This document shows, one piece after another, positions 1 through 9,507 of a stretch of 35,152 nt of DNA. Source of the stretch: Rhizorhabdus sp. (GTDB lineage: Bacteria; Pseudomonadota; Alphaproteobacteria; Sphingomonadales; Sphingomonadaceae); the NCBI RefSeq assembly GCF_018006725.1, contig NZ_JAGMXV010000021.1, positions 1 through 35,152 of the forward strand, written 5' to 3'. Position 1 is the stretch's first letter; every line of letters starts with the position of its first letter. Below the pieces are notes generated by a model. It was not told the DNA's origin. It saw nothing but the letters and a program-made list of their open reading frames with translations, and made no database searches. Position numbers and translations under genes: made by a program.

Positions 1-237
1 CTCGAGCAGTTCACCCTGCCCGACCCCAGGCCCGCCCTCGCGACCATCAAGGCCCCGACGCTGATCCTCTGGGGGCGCGCCGACAAGGTGGTCCCGGTCG
101 CCCAGGCCGACCAGCTCGCAACGGCGATCCCGGGCTCGAAACTCATCATCTACGACGATGTCGGCCACGCTCCCCAGGAAGAAGCCAGCGCCGCCAGCAT
201 CGCCGATGTCCGCATGTTCTTGAACAACAACAAATGA
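1..237 (+). CDS. alpha/beta hydrolase, C-terminal fragment (5' end outside window)
   Basis: Open from the first base, ending at TGA 235-237; 78 residues are visible. The fragment reads like the end of an alpha/beta-hydrolase fold enzyme: a strand LILWGRADKVVP carrying the acid of the triad (Asp28 of the fragment), then YDDVGHAPQEE with the catalytic His56, and a final helix ending MFLNNNK. The nucleophile serine lies outside the window, so esterase, C-C hydrolase or dehalogenase cannot be separated. Its stop overlaps an upstream ATG (234) of the receptor reading frame, and the receptor ribosome-binding site lies just after the stop, so the two genes are probably co-transcribed. The family call is solid; the substrate is unknown. 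Confidence 0.85.
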   Translation, partial: LEQFTLPDPRPALATIKAPTLILWGRADKVVPVAQADQLATAIPGSKLIIYDDVGHAPQEEASAASIADVRMFLNNNK

Positions 238-251
238 CCAGGGAGACTATC

Positions 252-2477
252 ATGATCACCAGGACCAGGATGCTCGCACTCCTCTCCGCCGCCACGATGC
301 TCGGCGGGATCGCGCTACCGTCGGCCGCGCTCGCGCAGACCGACGCCGCTCCGGCGGCAGACGCGAACGAGGGCAATGGCGAGATCGTCGTCACCGCGCG
401 CCGTCGCGAGGAAAGCCTGATCGACGTGCCGATTTCGGTCACCGCGATCAGCGGCGACGCGCTCACCCGCACCGGCGCGGTCGACATCACCGCGCTGCAG
501 GACAAGGCGCCGAACATGACGCTGCAGGTCGCGCGCGGCTCGAACAGCACGCTGATCGCCTTCATCCGCGGCATCGGCCAGCAGGATCCGGTGTGGGGCT
601 TCGAGCCCGGCGTCGGCCTCTATGTCGACGATGTCTATGTCGCCCGCCCGCAAGGCGCGGTGCTCGACATCTTCGATATCGACCGGGTCGAGGTGCTGCG
701 CGGTCCGCAGGGAACGCTCTATGGCCGCAACACGATCGGCGGCGCGATCAAATATGTCACCCGCCGCCTGGGCGATCAGTTCGAAGCGAAGATCCGGGGC
801 TCCTATGGCAGCTATGACCAGCGCGACATCGTCGCTTCGGTCACGCTGCCGATCACCGAGGGTTTCTCGGTCGGCGGCGCCTTTGCCTATTACAAGCGCG
901 ATGGCTTCGGCAAGAACCTCTTCACCGGTGCCGACCAGTATGACAAGGACGTGATCGCGGGCCGCGTCTCGGCCGAATGGACCGGCACCGAACGCCTGTC
1001 GATCCGCGTTGCCGCCGACTATACGCGCGACGATTCCAATCCGCGCCACGGCTATCGCCTGCTGCCGAACGGCGCGCTGCCCGATTTCCAGCCGATCGGC
1101 GACGTCTATGACACCCGAGCCGGGGTCGGCGACGACAACCGCGTCGTCACCAAGGGCATTTCGGGCACGATCGAATATGAGCTGAGCGACGCGGTGACGC
1201 TCAAGTCGATCAGCGCCTATCGCAAGGGTCACACCGACACCGTCATCGACTTCGACGGCACGCCCGGTCCGGTGCTCGACATCCCCTCCTTCTACAAAGA
1301 CAACCAGTTCACCCAGGAAGTCCAGGCGCTGATCCAGACCGATCGCGTGCAGGGCGTCGTCGGCCTGTTCTATCTCGACAATTCGGCCTCGGGGGCGTTC
1401 GACACCGTCATCGGCAACGCCAATCTGACGACGCTGACCTCGGGCAAGGTCTCGACCAAATCCTATGCGGCCTTCGCCGACTTCTCGGTCGACGTCACCG
1501 ACCGTTTCTCGGTCTCGGTCGGCGGCCGCTATACCAGCGACAAGCGCGAGGGCACCGTCTTCCGGGCCGATTATCTGGGTATCCGCTCGCCGCTGTTCGG
1601 CCGGCCGACGGCGGTCCCCTTCCGCATCCGCACCGACTATACCAATGAGCGCACCGACAAGAAGTTCACCCCGCGCCTGTCGCTCAGCTACAAGCCGGTC
1701 GAGGATGTGAACCTCTACGCATCCTGGTCGCGCGGCTACAAGTCGGGCGGTTTCGATCCGCGCGGCGATGCCATCTTCACGCCGGGCACGGTCAACGGCT
1801 ACAAGCCCGAAACCGTCACCGCCTATGAGGCCGGCATGAAGGGCGCCTTCCTCGACCGCACGCTGTTCGTGAACGCCGCCGGCTTCTATTCGCGCTACCG
1901 CGATCAGCAGGTGACGACACAGTTCCTGTCGGGCACCACGGTCGTCTCCTCGGTCGACAATGTCGGCAAGTCGCGCATCTACGGCTGGGAACTCGAACTG
2001 CGCGCCGTTCCCGACCGCGATTTCCAGGTCAACGCGTCGATCGGCTACACCAACGCCAAATTCCAGCAGTTCCTGACGCTCGATCCCGTGACGCTGACGG
2101 TCAAGGACTTCGCCGACCAGCGCGTCTTCCAGAACACGCCGAAATATACGGCTAACGTCTCCGCGACGCTGGGCAAGGATGTCGACGGGGTGGGCCGCTT
2201 CACCATCACCCCGGCTTTGTCCTTCCGCAGCGCCTATTCGCTGTTCGAGGTGCCCAACCCGGTGCTCGACCAGAAGGCCTATGAGCTGGTCGACCTGTCG
2301 ATCGTCTGGACCTCGCCCGACAAGCAATTCTCTATCTCGGGCCATGGCCGCAACCTGTTCGACCGCAAGTATCGGATTGGCGGCTACAATTTCCCGGGCG
2401 CGCTGCTCGGCAATTCGGTGATCGGCTTCTACGGCCCGCCGCGGACCTTCACCATCACCGGCGAGGTGCGGTTCTGA
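252..2477 (+). CDS. TonB-dependent receptor
   Basis: A 741-residue outer-membrane receptor that would import a ligand using TonB energy. An upstream ATG at 234 is in frame, but ATG 252 is preferred because AGGGAG lies 6 bases before it and it starts a clean signal peptide (MITRTRMLALLSAATMLGGI..., cleavage near ALAQ, residue 29). A TonB-box-like EIVVTA is at 44-49. The plug domain runs from about 55 to 170 and contains FIRGIG and RVEVLRGPQGTLYGRN (145-160). The rest is a beta-barrel rich in aromatic alternations, ending in ...GEVRF with the terminal Phe expected for BAM insertion. It sits between an alpha/beta hydrolase and an MFS transporter, which suggests uptake of an organic carbon compound rather than a siderophore. 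The ligand is not predictable. Confidence 0.95.
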   Translation: MITRTRMLALLSAATMLGGIALPSAALAQTDAAPAADANEGNGEIVVTARRREESLIDVPISVTAISGDALTRTGAVDITALQDKAPNMTLQVARGSNSTLIAFIRGIGQQDPVWGFEPGVGLYVDDVYVARPQGAVLDIFDIDRVEVLRGPQGTLYGRNTIGGAIKYVTRRLGDQFEAKIRGSYGSYDQRDIVASVTLPITEGFSVGGAFAYYKRDGFGKNLFTGADQYDKDVIAGRVSAEWTGTERLSIRVAADYTRDDSNPRHGYRLLPNGALPDFQPIGDVYDTRAGVGDDNRVVTKGISGTIEYELSDAVTLKSISAYRKGHTDTVIDFDGTPGPVLDIPSFYKDNQFTQEVQALIQTDRVQGVVGLFYLDNSASGAFDTVIGNANLTTLTSGKVSTKSYAAFADFSVDVTDRFSVSVGGRYTSDKREGTVFRADYLGIRSPLFGRPTAVPFRIRTDYTNERTDKKFTPRLSLSYKPVEDVNLYASWSRGYKSGGFDPRGDAIFTPGTVNGYKPETVTAYEAGMKGAFLDRTLFVNAAGFYSRYRDQQVTTQFLSGTTVVSSVDNVGKSRIYGWELELRAVPDRDFQVNASIGYTNAKFQQFLTLDPVTLTVKDFADQRVFQNTPKYTANVSATLGKDVDGVGRFTITPALSFRSAYSLFEVPNPVLDQKAYELVDLSIVWTSPDKQFSISGHGRNLFDRKYRIGGYNFPGALLGNSVIGFYGPPRTFTITGEVRF

Positions 2478-2536
2478 TCGGGACATCTTTCCCCGGGGGT
2501 GGCGGGGCGGCGAAAGTCGCCTCGCCCGCTCTCGTC

Positions 2537-3754
2537 ATGGCGATGCTGCTGCTCGCCTACACACTCAACTTCATCGACCGGCAGATCATCGGCATCCTTG
2601 CGGTGCCGATCAAGGCGGACCTGGGGCTCAGCGATGCGCAGCTCGGCCTGATGGGCGGCCTCGCCTTCGCGCTGTTCTACACGGGTCTCGGCATCCCCAT
2701 CGCGATGATGGCCGACCGTTACGACCGGTCGCGGATCATGACTGCGGCGCTCGCGGTGTGGAGCCTGATGACCGCGCTGTGCGGCCTCACCCAGAATTTC
2801 TGGCAGCTATTCGTCTCGCGCCTCGGCGTCGGTGTCGGCGAGGCGGGCGGCGTCGCCCCGGCCTATACGCTGATCGGCGACCTGTTCCCGCCGGAGAAGC
2901 GCGCCCGGGCGCTGGCGCTCTATTCGTTCGGTATTCCGATCGGCAGCGCGTCGGGCATCGTCTTCGGCGGGGTCATCGCCACGCTGATCGACTGGCGCTC
3001 GGCTTTCTTCATCGTCGGCTTCGCCGGGCTGTTGCTCGCCCCGCTGTTCCGCCGGATCGTCCGCGACCCGCGCGGCGACCGCCCGGCCGGCACCGCGCAC
3101 GTAACGCTCGGCACAGTCCTTCGCCTGCTGTTCCGCAAACCGTCCTTCTGGCTGCTCAGCATCGGCGCGGCCTGTTCGTCGATGATGGGCTATGGCCTGT
3201 TCTTCTGGCTGCCGAGCTTTCTGGTCCGCAGCTTCGGGCTCAGCCTGCTCGATGCTTCGCTCGGCTATGGCGCGATCCTGCTGACGGCCGGGCTCGCCGG
3301 CATCTGGTTGGGCGGCGCGCTGTCGGACGGTCTCGCCGACCGGTCGAAGGCCTATTATGCGCTGGTCCCGGCCTTCGCCTTCATCGCCACCATACCCTTC
3401 TATGCGATGGGCATTTCCGCAACGTCGCTGACCGTCGCTCTGGCCTTCCTGTTCGTTCCGACCGCGCTGGGACTGGTGTGGCTAGGACCGGTCGTGGCGG
3501 CCGTGCAGGCGGTGGTGCCGCGCGACATGCGCTCGACCACCTCGGCGATCTTCCTGTTCGTCAACAATCTGATCGGGATCGGCGTCGGCACTCCGGCGAT
3601 CGGCTGGATCTCCGACCTGCTCAAGGCGCGCTTCGGCGACGAGGCGCTGCGCTATGCGATCCTGTCGGGTACCGCCTTCTATGTGGCAGCAACCCTTTTC
3701 CTGCTGCTCGCGGCGCTCCGCCTTCCGCGCGACTGGCACGAAGAAGAGGACTGA
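2537..3754 (+). CDS. MFS transporter
   Basis: A 405-residue major facilitator superfamily permease with about 12 hydrophobic segments. TM1 carries NFIDRQ (11-16), and the TM2-TM3 loop has the motif A form ADRYDRSR (59-66), both typical of a large MFS group in sphingomonads. It follows the receptor by 59 bases and probably moves the same compound across the inner membrane. The start is uncertain: ATG 2537 has no ribosome-binding site and leaves TM1 almost without a leader. The frame stays open upstream to a CTG at 2474 that overlaps the receptor stop and has GAGGTG 6 bases before it; this would add 21 residues (IGTSFPGG...). Substrate unknown. Confidence 0.9.
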   Translation: MAMLLLAYTLNFIDRQIIGILAVPIKADLGLSDAQLGLMGGLAFALFYTGLGIPIAMMADRYDRSRIMTAALAVWSLMTALCGLTQNFWQLFVSRLGVGVGEAGGVAPAYTLIGDLFPPEKRARALALYSFGIPIGSASGIVFGGVIATLIDWRSAFFIVGFAGLLLAPLFRRIVRDPRGDRPAGTAHVTLGTVLRLLFRKPSFWLLSIGAACSSMMGYGLFFWLPSFLVRSFGLSLLDASLGYGAILLTAGLAGIWLGGALSDGLADRSKAYYALVPAFAFIATIPFYAMGISATSLTVALAFLFVPTALGLVWLGPVVAAVQAVVPRDMRSTTSAIFLFVNNLIGIGVGTPAIGWISDLLKARFGDEALRYAILSGTAFYVAATLFLLLAALRLPRDWHEEED

Positions 3755-3767
3755 AATCCGGCTCCCG

Positions 3768-4724
3768 CTAGGCGCCCTGCTCGATCGGACCGGACCGGCT
3801 CGACCGGTCGATCGAGAGGCGCAGGACGTCGGGCCGGGAATAATGGCCGATGCTGTCGACCCACAATTTGGTGTCGGCGATCGCGCCGAGGTCGACGTCG
3901 GCGATCAGCAACTGGTCGCCCTCGCCTGACACCGGCCCGGCCAGCGTCGCCGCGAAGGGGTGGATCACCGCGCTCCAGCCACCGCCGGCGACCAGCAGTT
4001 GCTGCGGCCCCATCTCCTTCTCGAGAAAGTCGAGCACCTGGCCATCGACCGGGCTCGATGCGCAGACGACGAAGGTCTGCCCGGTAATCGCATGGTTGCG
4101 CATCATCGCCTCGATCTGGATGTTCGCGACCGCGTCGAAACCGGCCATCGTCGACAGGGAGGGCCACAGCGCGGCATGGATCTGCTCGCCATCCTCGATC
4201 AGCGCCTGCCGGGCGAGGTTCATCGTATGCTCCCAGCAGGCGAGCCCGCCGAGCCGGCCGACCGAGCTGTCGAACACCGACAGGGTCGAGCCGTCACCCT
4301 CACCCCAGATATAGCGTTCGGCATAGGTGGGCTTGAGCTTGCGATGGACGCCAAGCAGGCGTCCGTCGGATTCGATGAAGATCGCACTGTTGTAGCAGGT
4401 CCGCCCCCCGGTCGCCCGTTCGCTGGCGCCCATCACGACGGCGACGCCGGCCGCTGCGGCGGCCTCGCGGACGATCGCGATCTCTGGCCCGCCGATCTCG
4501 ACCGAAGCGTCCTGATAGCGGCGGTTCATCGGCGCTTGAATCAGCGGGGGATAGAGGTTGATCCAATAGGGAAAGCCCGGGAGGAACACTTCCGGGAAGA
4601 CGAGCAGGCGCACGCCTTCGGCACCGGCCTTGGCGATCCACTCCGCCGCCTTGCGGGCCGAGGCCATGGGATCCATGAAACAGGGCGCGAGATGCGCCGC
4701 CGCAATCTTGAAACCTTCCGCCAT
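3768..4724 (-). CDS. nitrilase (carbon-nitrogen hydrolase family)
   Basis: A 318-residue enzyme expected to hydrolyse a nitrile to the carboxylic acid and ammonia in the cytoplasm. The catalytic triad is readable: Glu45 in VFPEVFLPGFPYW, Lys129 in HRKLKPTYAERY, and Cys163 in GGLACWEHTMNLAR. CWEH and the K-to-C spacing of 34 match true nitrilases rather than amidases. An in-frame upstream ATG exists at 4778, but the start at 4724 has GGAGGG 4 bases before it and begins at the normal family N-terminus (MAEGFKIAAAHL). It is convergent with the MFS gene (13-base gap) and divergent from the DUF952 gene. Its place beside hydrolase, receptor and MFS genes hints at catabolism of a nitrile-bearing compound; this is inference. 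Confidence 0.93.
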   Translation of the reverse strand: MAEGFKIAAAHLAPCFMDPMASARKAAEWIAKAGAEGVRLLVFPEVFLPGFPYWINLYPPLIQAPMNRRYQDASVEIGGPEIAIVREAAAAAGVAVVMGASERATGGRTCYNSAIFIESDGRLLGVHRKLKPTYAERYIWGEGDGSTLSVFDSSVGRLGGLACWEHTMNLARQALIEDGEQIHAALWPSLSTMAGFDAVANIQIEAMMRNHAITGQTFVVCASSPVDGQVLDFLEKEMGPQQLLVAGGGWSAVIHPFAATLAGPVSGEGDQLLIADVDLGAIADTKLWVDSIGHYSRPDVLRLSIDRSSRSGPIEQGA

Positions 4725-4778
4725 ATTGCCCTCCGACCGATGAAGGCCGCAGACTATCGGACGATCCGCGATGTACAA

Positions 4779-4795
4779 GCCCGTCGTCGACGGGC
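4779..4795. promoter_or_regulatory. 17-bp inverted repeat between divergent nitrilase and DUF952 genes
   Basis: GCCCGTC-GTC-GACGGGC, 7-bp perfect arms with a 3-base centre, in the 107-base gap between the nitrilase start (4724) and the DUF952 start (4832). It could be an operator or a hairpin in the DUF952 leader. No regulator gene is adjacent, and no clear -35/-10 pair was found. Confidence 0.4.
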
Positions 4796-4831
4796 TATCG
4801 CGCAGGTGCGAAAGACAGCGAGGGTGCGCGC

Positions 4832-5185
4832 ATGAGCCAGATGATCTTCAAGATTTTGCGCCCCGAGGAATGGACCGCGTTCCAGGCATCGGGCCGGTTC
4901 GACGGCAGCCCCGTCGACCTTCAGGACGGCTATATCCACTTCTCGACCGCGTCGCAGACCAAGGAAACGCTCGCCAAGCATTTCGCCGACGCACCGCGTG
5001 TCGCGATCCTCGCCGTCCGCGAGGAGGATGTGGGCGCGGACCTGCGCTGGGAGCCGTCGCGCGGCGGCGCGCTCTTCCCCCATCTCTATCGCCCGCTCAG
5101 CCTCGATGAGGTCGCCGCATCGCGGGAAGCCGAGCGCGAGGCGATCCTGGCGACCGGCGACGGACCCTATTCGATCGAAGACTGA
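4832..5185 (+). CDS. DUF952 family protein
   Basis: A 117-residue soluble protein with the DUF952 signatures DGYIHFSTASQ (32-42) and RGGALFPHLYRPL (77-89). The family is conserved and usually stands alone. I recall it being related to the ADP-ribosyltransferase fold, but I cannot verify this from the sequence and its reaction is not established. ATG 4832 is preceded by GAGGGTG about 6 bases upstream. No signal peptide or membrane segment. It is divergent from the nitrilase and ends 6 bases before the stop of the convergent DUF481 gene. Confidence 0.88.
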   Translation: MSQMIFKILRPEEWTAFQASGRFDGSPVDLQDGYIHFSTASQTKETLAKHFADAPRVAILAVREEDVGADLRWEPSRGGALFPHLYRPLSLDEVAASREAEREAILATGDGPYSIED

Positions 5186-5191
5186 CGCGGC

Positions 5192-6118
5192 TCAGAAGGC
5201 ATAGACGAGCGAGGCGCGCGACACCGTGTCGGTGCGCTTCTGCCCCTCGGGGGCGTCGCGCTCATATTGGACATTATAGGACAGTCGTCCCTTGAGCGGA
5301 CCGAACAACAGTGTCTCGATCGAGGTGGTCGAGGTTGCGGTGCTGTTGTCCTTTTCGACATAGAGCGCCACTTCCTGCGCCAGCGTCAGGCGCGGGATCG
5401 GGGTCCAGCGCATATTGAGCCCGCCACGCCCGGCCAGCCGCTTCTCATCCCCCTCCGGACCATAAAAGCTGGTGAAGCGGAAGGCAGGACCCACGTCGAC
5501 CTCCAACCGGAACCGCGTGCTATCCGACAGCACCACGCCAAGGCCCGCACCGGCGGTAAGACGGTGACGATAGCCGAGAAAGCGGTCATGCTCATATTGG
5601 GTGAGGCCGAACGCGTAATAGGAGCGGCTGATCTTGTAGCGCGGCTGCCAGGCGACTACCGCCCGCTCGGTCGTCGCGACCTTGTCGGTCTCCTGATAAT
5701 CGATCCGCGCGGTCAGGTCATGCTGCCAGTCGAGGCCCGACCGCTTGAGCTTGGTCCCGCCATAAAGCCCCAGGGTGCGCGTATTGCCCGTCGACCAGCT
5801 GCCGCCGAGCTCGACCTGCCCGGTCCATAGCTCAAGCAGACCCGCACTGGCGAGCCGATCTCGCTGCTCCTGCGCCTTGCGTGCGGTCGCCTCTGCCAGG
5901 GCGCGATCATGATCGGCGACCATCGCATCGATCTCCTCGACGCTACCGGGATTGGCCTTCTTGGCAACCGACACGACGGCCGCGATCGTTGCGGGTTCGT
6001 CAGAGGCGATAGCCGTCTCGATCATCGCGCGGACCGGATCGGGCAAGGGCGCCGCAATGGCTGGGCCGACGGACGCAATCAGGGCCGTGCCACAGGCCAG
6101 CGCTGCAGATACTCTCAT
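5192..6118 (-). CDS. DUF481 outer-membrane beta-barrel protein
   Basis: A 308-residue secreted protein. It has a signal peptide (MRVSAALACGTALIASVGPAIAA), a short helical part rich in Ala/Glu/Arg (about 25-90), then a DUF481 (YdiY-like) barrel of paired strands starting at GQVELGGSWSTGNTRTLGLYGG (about 99) and ending ...SRASLVYAF, with a terminal Phe as in barrels inserted by BAM. The DUF481 call is clear; the function is unknown in the family. It follows the DUF885 gene by 19 bases and is probably its operon partner. The fused helical N-terminal part might pack in the periplasm, which is inference. Confidence 0.88.
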   Translation of the reverse strand: MRVSAALACGTALIASVGPAIAAPLPDPVRAMIETAIASDEPATIAAVVSVAKKANPGSVEEIDAMVADHDRALAEATARKAQEQRDRLASAGLLELWTGQVELGGSWSTGNTRTLGLYGGTKLKRSGLDWQHDLTARIDYQETDKVATTERAVVAWQPRYKISRSYYAFGLTQYEHDRFLGYRHRLTAGAGLGVVLSDSTRFRLEVDVGPAFRFTSFYGPEGDEKRLAGRGGLNMRWTPIPRLTLAQEVALYVEKDNSTATSTTSIETLLFGPLKGRLSYNVQYERDAPEGQKRTDTVSRASLVYAF

Positions 6119-6137
6119 GGTCCTGGCCGATGCCCGA

Positions 6138-7871
6138 TCAATTGGGCAGCGGCCAAGGTCCCTTGCCGCCTTCGGCGATGAAGCGATCGGTGCGCGCGGT
6201 GATCACCGGCAAGGGGACCGACCCCAGCGACAACAGCATGTCGTGAAACGCGCGGATGTCAAACTTCGCGCCGAGTGCAGCCTCGGCTCGCGCGCGCTCC
6301 TTCTCGATCTGGAGCATCCCCAGATAATAGGACAAAGCCTGTCCCGGCCAGCCGATGTAGCGATCGACTTCGGTCGTGATCTCATGCTCGCTGAGCGCGC
6401 TGTTGTCGCGCAGGAAGGCGATCGACTGCTCGCGCGTCCACCCCTTGGAATGGATGCCGGTGTCGATCACGAGCCGCGCCGCCCGCCACATCTGATAGCT
6501 GAGCATGCCGAAGCGGTCATAGGGCGTCTCGTACATCCCCATCTCGATCCCCAGCCGCTCGCAATAGAGCGCCCAGCCTTCGCCATAGGCCGAGATATAG
6601 GTGTAGCGCCGCCATTCCGGCCGCTCCTCATTCTCGGCCGCCATCGATGTCTGCCAGCTATGGCCCGGCGCGGACTCGTGGAGGGTCAGCGCCGTCAGCT
6701 GGAACAGCGGCCGCGACGGCAGGTCATAGGTGTTGAGCAGATAGCGATCCTGCCCGCCGCGCCCGGCCGTGTAGAAGGGTGCGATGTCGTCGGGCACGGG
6801 CACGATACCGAAGCGCCCGCGCGGCATGCGCCCGAACCACATCGCCGCCTTGCCGTCGAACTGCTTGGATATCCACGCCGCCCGATCGAGCAGCGCCTGC
6901 GGCGTCTTCACATAGAATTGCGGGTCGGTGCGCAGGAAACGCAGGAATGCCGGCAGATCGCCGTCGAACTTCACCTCCTTCATGATGTCGAGCATCTGCG
7001 CCCGGATCTTCGCGACTTCGGCCAGGCCGATGGCGTGGATGTCCTCGGGGCTCAGGTCCACCGTGGCATAAGCGCGGATCTGCGCGCGATAATAGGCCTT
7101 GCCGTCGGGCCAGGCCTCGGCCGCCAGCCCCTCGCGCAGCTTCGGCAGATAATCCTTGCGCATGAAGGTCAGCAGCTTCGCATAGGCCGGAATGATCGCG
7201 GTCTTGATCACCGTCTCGGCCTCGGCACGCAGCGCATCCTGCCGCGCCTGCGGGATCGACGCCGGCAAGGTCCTGAACGGCGTGAACCACACAGTGTCGC
7301 GCGGTGACTTCGCCTCTGCGATCAGCGCGATCGACTGGTCGCGGCCAGCCATGGTTATCCGGGGCGGGGTGAAGCTGCGCTTGAGCCCCGCGCGCATATT
7401 CTCGCTGTTCTGGTCGAAATAGCGGGGGATGTCGCGCATCAGCGACAGCATGGCCTTCGCATCCGCCTCGGTCCGGATCGGTTGCCGCGCGACATAGCCG
7501 AGATCGGCCCAGAAGCTGCTGTCGGAATTCAGCGGCTTTTCGAAATCGCGGAAGCGCTGGGTGTCGAGCAGCGTCTGCACCTGGACGCGATAGACGCCAT
7601 AATCTTCCTGTTTGGCGGGGGACAACGTCGCGGGATCGATCGCGTCGAGCGCACTGAGCGTATCGGTCCAGGTCACCAGCCGCTCACGCTGCGTCGCCGG
7701 GCTTTCGTCGGGAAGATGGCTGGGAATGCCGCCCTTGTTCGATTCCGCGCTCTGGAAGCTCTTCTGCCGCCAGGCCCATTCCTTGCTGCTCAACGCGTCG
7801 AAGCGATCGTCTGCAGGATTGGCGTGGACCGGGGTCGCCAGCAGCAAAGCACAGCCCAGCAGCAATCTCAT
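6138..7871 (-). CDS. DUF885 family protein, putative periplasmic zinc peptidase
   Basis: A 577-residue protein with a signal peptide ([17 protein letters not shown]). It has the DUF885 zinc-site pattern HESAPGH (398-404, HExxxGH with Glu399 as likely base) followed by a second Glu at 431 in [10 protein letters not shown]. This arrangement resembles the M3/M32-like gluzincin layout, and the family is usually annotated as peptidase-like although few members have been tested. The large all-helical body is of normal family length. It is divergent from two peptide-binding lipoproteins across a 103-base gap and lies upstream of the DUF481 gene in the same direction. That context fits periplasmic peptide breakdown, but the substrate is inferred. 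Confidence 0.9.
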   Translation of the reverse strand: MRLLLGCALLLATPVHANPADDRFDALSSKEWAWRQKSFQSAESNKGGIPSHLPDESPATQRERLVTWTDTLSALDAIDPATLSPAKQEDYGVYRVQVQTLLDTQRFRDFEKPLNSDSSFWADLGYVARQPIRTEADAKAMLSLMRDIPRYFDQNSENMRAGLKRSFTPPRITMAGRDQSIALIAEAKSPRDTVWFTPFRTLPASIPQARQDALRAEAETVIKTAIIPAYAKLLTFMRKDYLPKLREGLAAEAWPDGKAYYRAQIRAYATVDLSPEDIHAIGLAEVAKIRAQMLDIMKEVKFDGDLPAFLRFLRTDPQFYVKTPQALLDRAAWISKQFDGKAAMWFGRMPRGRFGIVPVPDDIAPFYTAGRGGQDRYLLNTYDLPSRPLFQLTALTLHESAPGHSWQTSMAAENEERPEWRRYTYISAYGEGWALYCERLGIEMGMYETPYDRFGMLSYQMWRAARLVIDTGIHSKGWTREQSIAFLRDNSALSEHEITTEVDRYIGWPGQALSYYLGMLQIEKERARAEAALGAKFDIRAFHDMLLSLGSVPLPVITARTDRFIAEGGKGPWPLPN

Positions 7872-7974
7872 CCATCATCTCCCCTGTTGCCGAGCGTGCC
7901 ATCCTGGCGGTGATCGGCCGCTTTTGCAAAGAAGGGTTGAGCCGGTGGGCCGGATCGGTCCACATCGAACGGAG

Positions 7975-9507
7975 ATGCGCTGGTTCTCGCCCCTCCTCCT
8001 GCTTTTGCTGGCAGCCTGCGGCCAGGGCGATCGGTCTGCTCCGCCGGCCGAGCGCATCGTTCGGCTGGCCGACGACGAGGTGAAAAGCCTCGACCCGCAG
8101 AAGAGTACCGATCTGGCGACGCTGCGGGTCGCCACCGACCAGTTCGAGGGCCTCGCCCGCATCGACGGTCGGGGCCGGGCCGAAGCGGGCCTTGCAAAAA
8201 GCTGGTCCGTCTCGGCCGACGGGCTCGACTGGATATTCGACCTGCGGCCCGGCCTGCGCTTCTCCGACGGGACGCCGATCGACGCCGCCGTGCTGGCAGG
8301 CAGCTTCGCGCGGTTGCGCGACCCGGCTGTCGCCTCGCCGGGTGCGGCGCTGTTCGACGCGGTGGAGAATATCGATGCGGATGGACCGAGGCGCGTCCAT
8401 GTCCGTCTCAAAGGCCCCCTGCCATCGCTGCCCGAGCTCATGGCGCTGCCGGCGGTGGCGGCGCTGCCACTGCACAGGATCGCGGCGAGGGGCGAAGACT
8501 GGACGGCCGACCGGCCCCTCGTAACATCTGGCGCCTATCGTCTGGTCGAATGGCGGCTCAACGAGCGGCTGCGGCTCGAGCGCAATCCCTATTGGCATTC
8601 GGGGCGGGCCCCGATCGCCTCGGTCGAATGGCGCCCGGTGACCGATCGGCTGACCGCGCTGCGCAGTTTTGCAGCGGGCGAAGCCGACACCACGAACGAG
8701 TTTCCGCAGACGCGCCTGCGCTGGATCGAGGAACGGCGACCCGGAACCGCGCGTATCGCTCCCTATAATGGAAGCTATTATTTCGTCTTCAACACGACCC
8801 GCCCCCCATTTGACGATGTGCGGGTGCGCCGCGCTCTTTCGCTCGCAGTCGACCGGCGCTGGATCGCGCGGCAGTTGATCGGGCTCGGTACGCAGCCCGC
8901 CTGGGGCATTGTCCCACCCGCCGTCGCCGGGCCAGTCGGGGCGCTGCATCCCGCCGACGCGGCGTGGAGCGCGGACCGCCGCATGGCCGAAGCGCGACGC
9001 CTGCTCGCGCAAGCCGGCTATGGACCGCGACGCCCGCTCATGTTCGACATCCGGTTCAACAGCGACGTCGATCATCGCCGCGTCGCCGTCGCGATGGCGG
9101 CGATGTGGCGTCCGCTGGGGGTCACCGCGCACCTGCTGAACAGCGAAGCGTCACTGCATTTCGCAGGGCTGCGCCGTCGCGACTTCGCCTTAGCGCGTTC
9201 CGGCTGGATAGGAGACATCGCCGCACCGGAAAATTACCTCGCCGTCCACCGCTCGGACGCTGGCGCGGTCAACTATTCGGGCTACGCCAATCCGGCCTTT
9301 GATCGCGCCCTCGACCAGGCGATGGCAATAGCGGATGCCTCGAAACGCGCCATCGCGATGCGAAAGGCCGAAGCCATATTGATCGCCGATGCGCCGATCC
9401 TGCCGCTCTATCATTATGTCAGCCGTACGCTGGTTGCCCCGCGCGTCGCGGGATGGCACGACAATGCGCCTAATGTTCATCCCTCGCGCACCCTGGGCCT
9501 GAAATGA
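7975..9507 (+). CDS. peptide/OppA-like substrate-binding lipoprotein (SBP_bac_5)
   Basis: A 510-residue ABC-type solute-binding protein of the oligopeptide/nickel-binding family. [15 protein letters not shown] gives a lipobox with Cys15. Family landmarks follow: SLDPQKSTD near the mature N-terminus, [54 protein letters not shown] and LPLYHYV near the end. ATG 7975 has GGAG touching it; GTG 7945 (GAAGGG 8 bases before) is an alternative that adds 10 residues to the signal. No permease or ATPase gene is adjacent. The next gene, also a binding protein, starts within its stop (ATGA). The gene faces the DUF885 peptidase divergently. Peptide binding is likely by family, not shown. Confidence 0.9.
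   Translation: MRWFSPLLLLLLAACGQGDRSAPPAERIVRLADDEVKSLDPQKSTDLATLRVATDQFEGLARIDGRGRAEAGLAKSWSVSADGLDWIFDLRPGLRFSDGTPIDAAVLAGSFARLRDPAVASPGAALFDAVENIDADGPRRVHVRLKGPLPSLPELMALPAVAALPLHRIAARGEDWTADRPLVTSGAYRLVEWRLNERLRLERNPYWHSGRAPIASVEWRPVTDRLTALRSFAAGEADTTNEFPQTRLRWIEERRPGTARIAPYNGSYYFVFNTTRPPFDDVRVRRALSLAVDRRWIARQLIGLGTQPAWGIVPPAVAGPVGALHPADAAWSADRRMAEARRLLAQAGYGPRRPLMFDIRFNSDVDHRRVAVAMAAMWRPLGVTAHLLNSEASLHFAGLRRRDFALARSGWIGDIAAPENYLAVHRSDAGAVNYSGYANPAFDRALDQAMAIADASKRAIAMRKAEAILIADAPILPLYHYVSRTLVAPRVAGWHDNAPNVHPSRTLGLK

Noticed and set aside
315-2486. Open 723-codon frame on the minus strand across the receptor gene
   Set aside because: It is the antisense shadow of a high-GC gene: Arg/Ala/Asp/Val-rich with no domain, signal or ribosome-binding site, while the plus strand has a full TonB receptor.
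5952-7307. 451-codon plus-strand frame opposite DUF481/DUF885
   Set aside because: Arg/His-rich shadow with no domain; the minus strand carries both recognisable genes.
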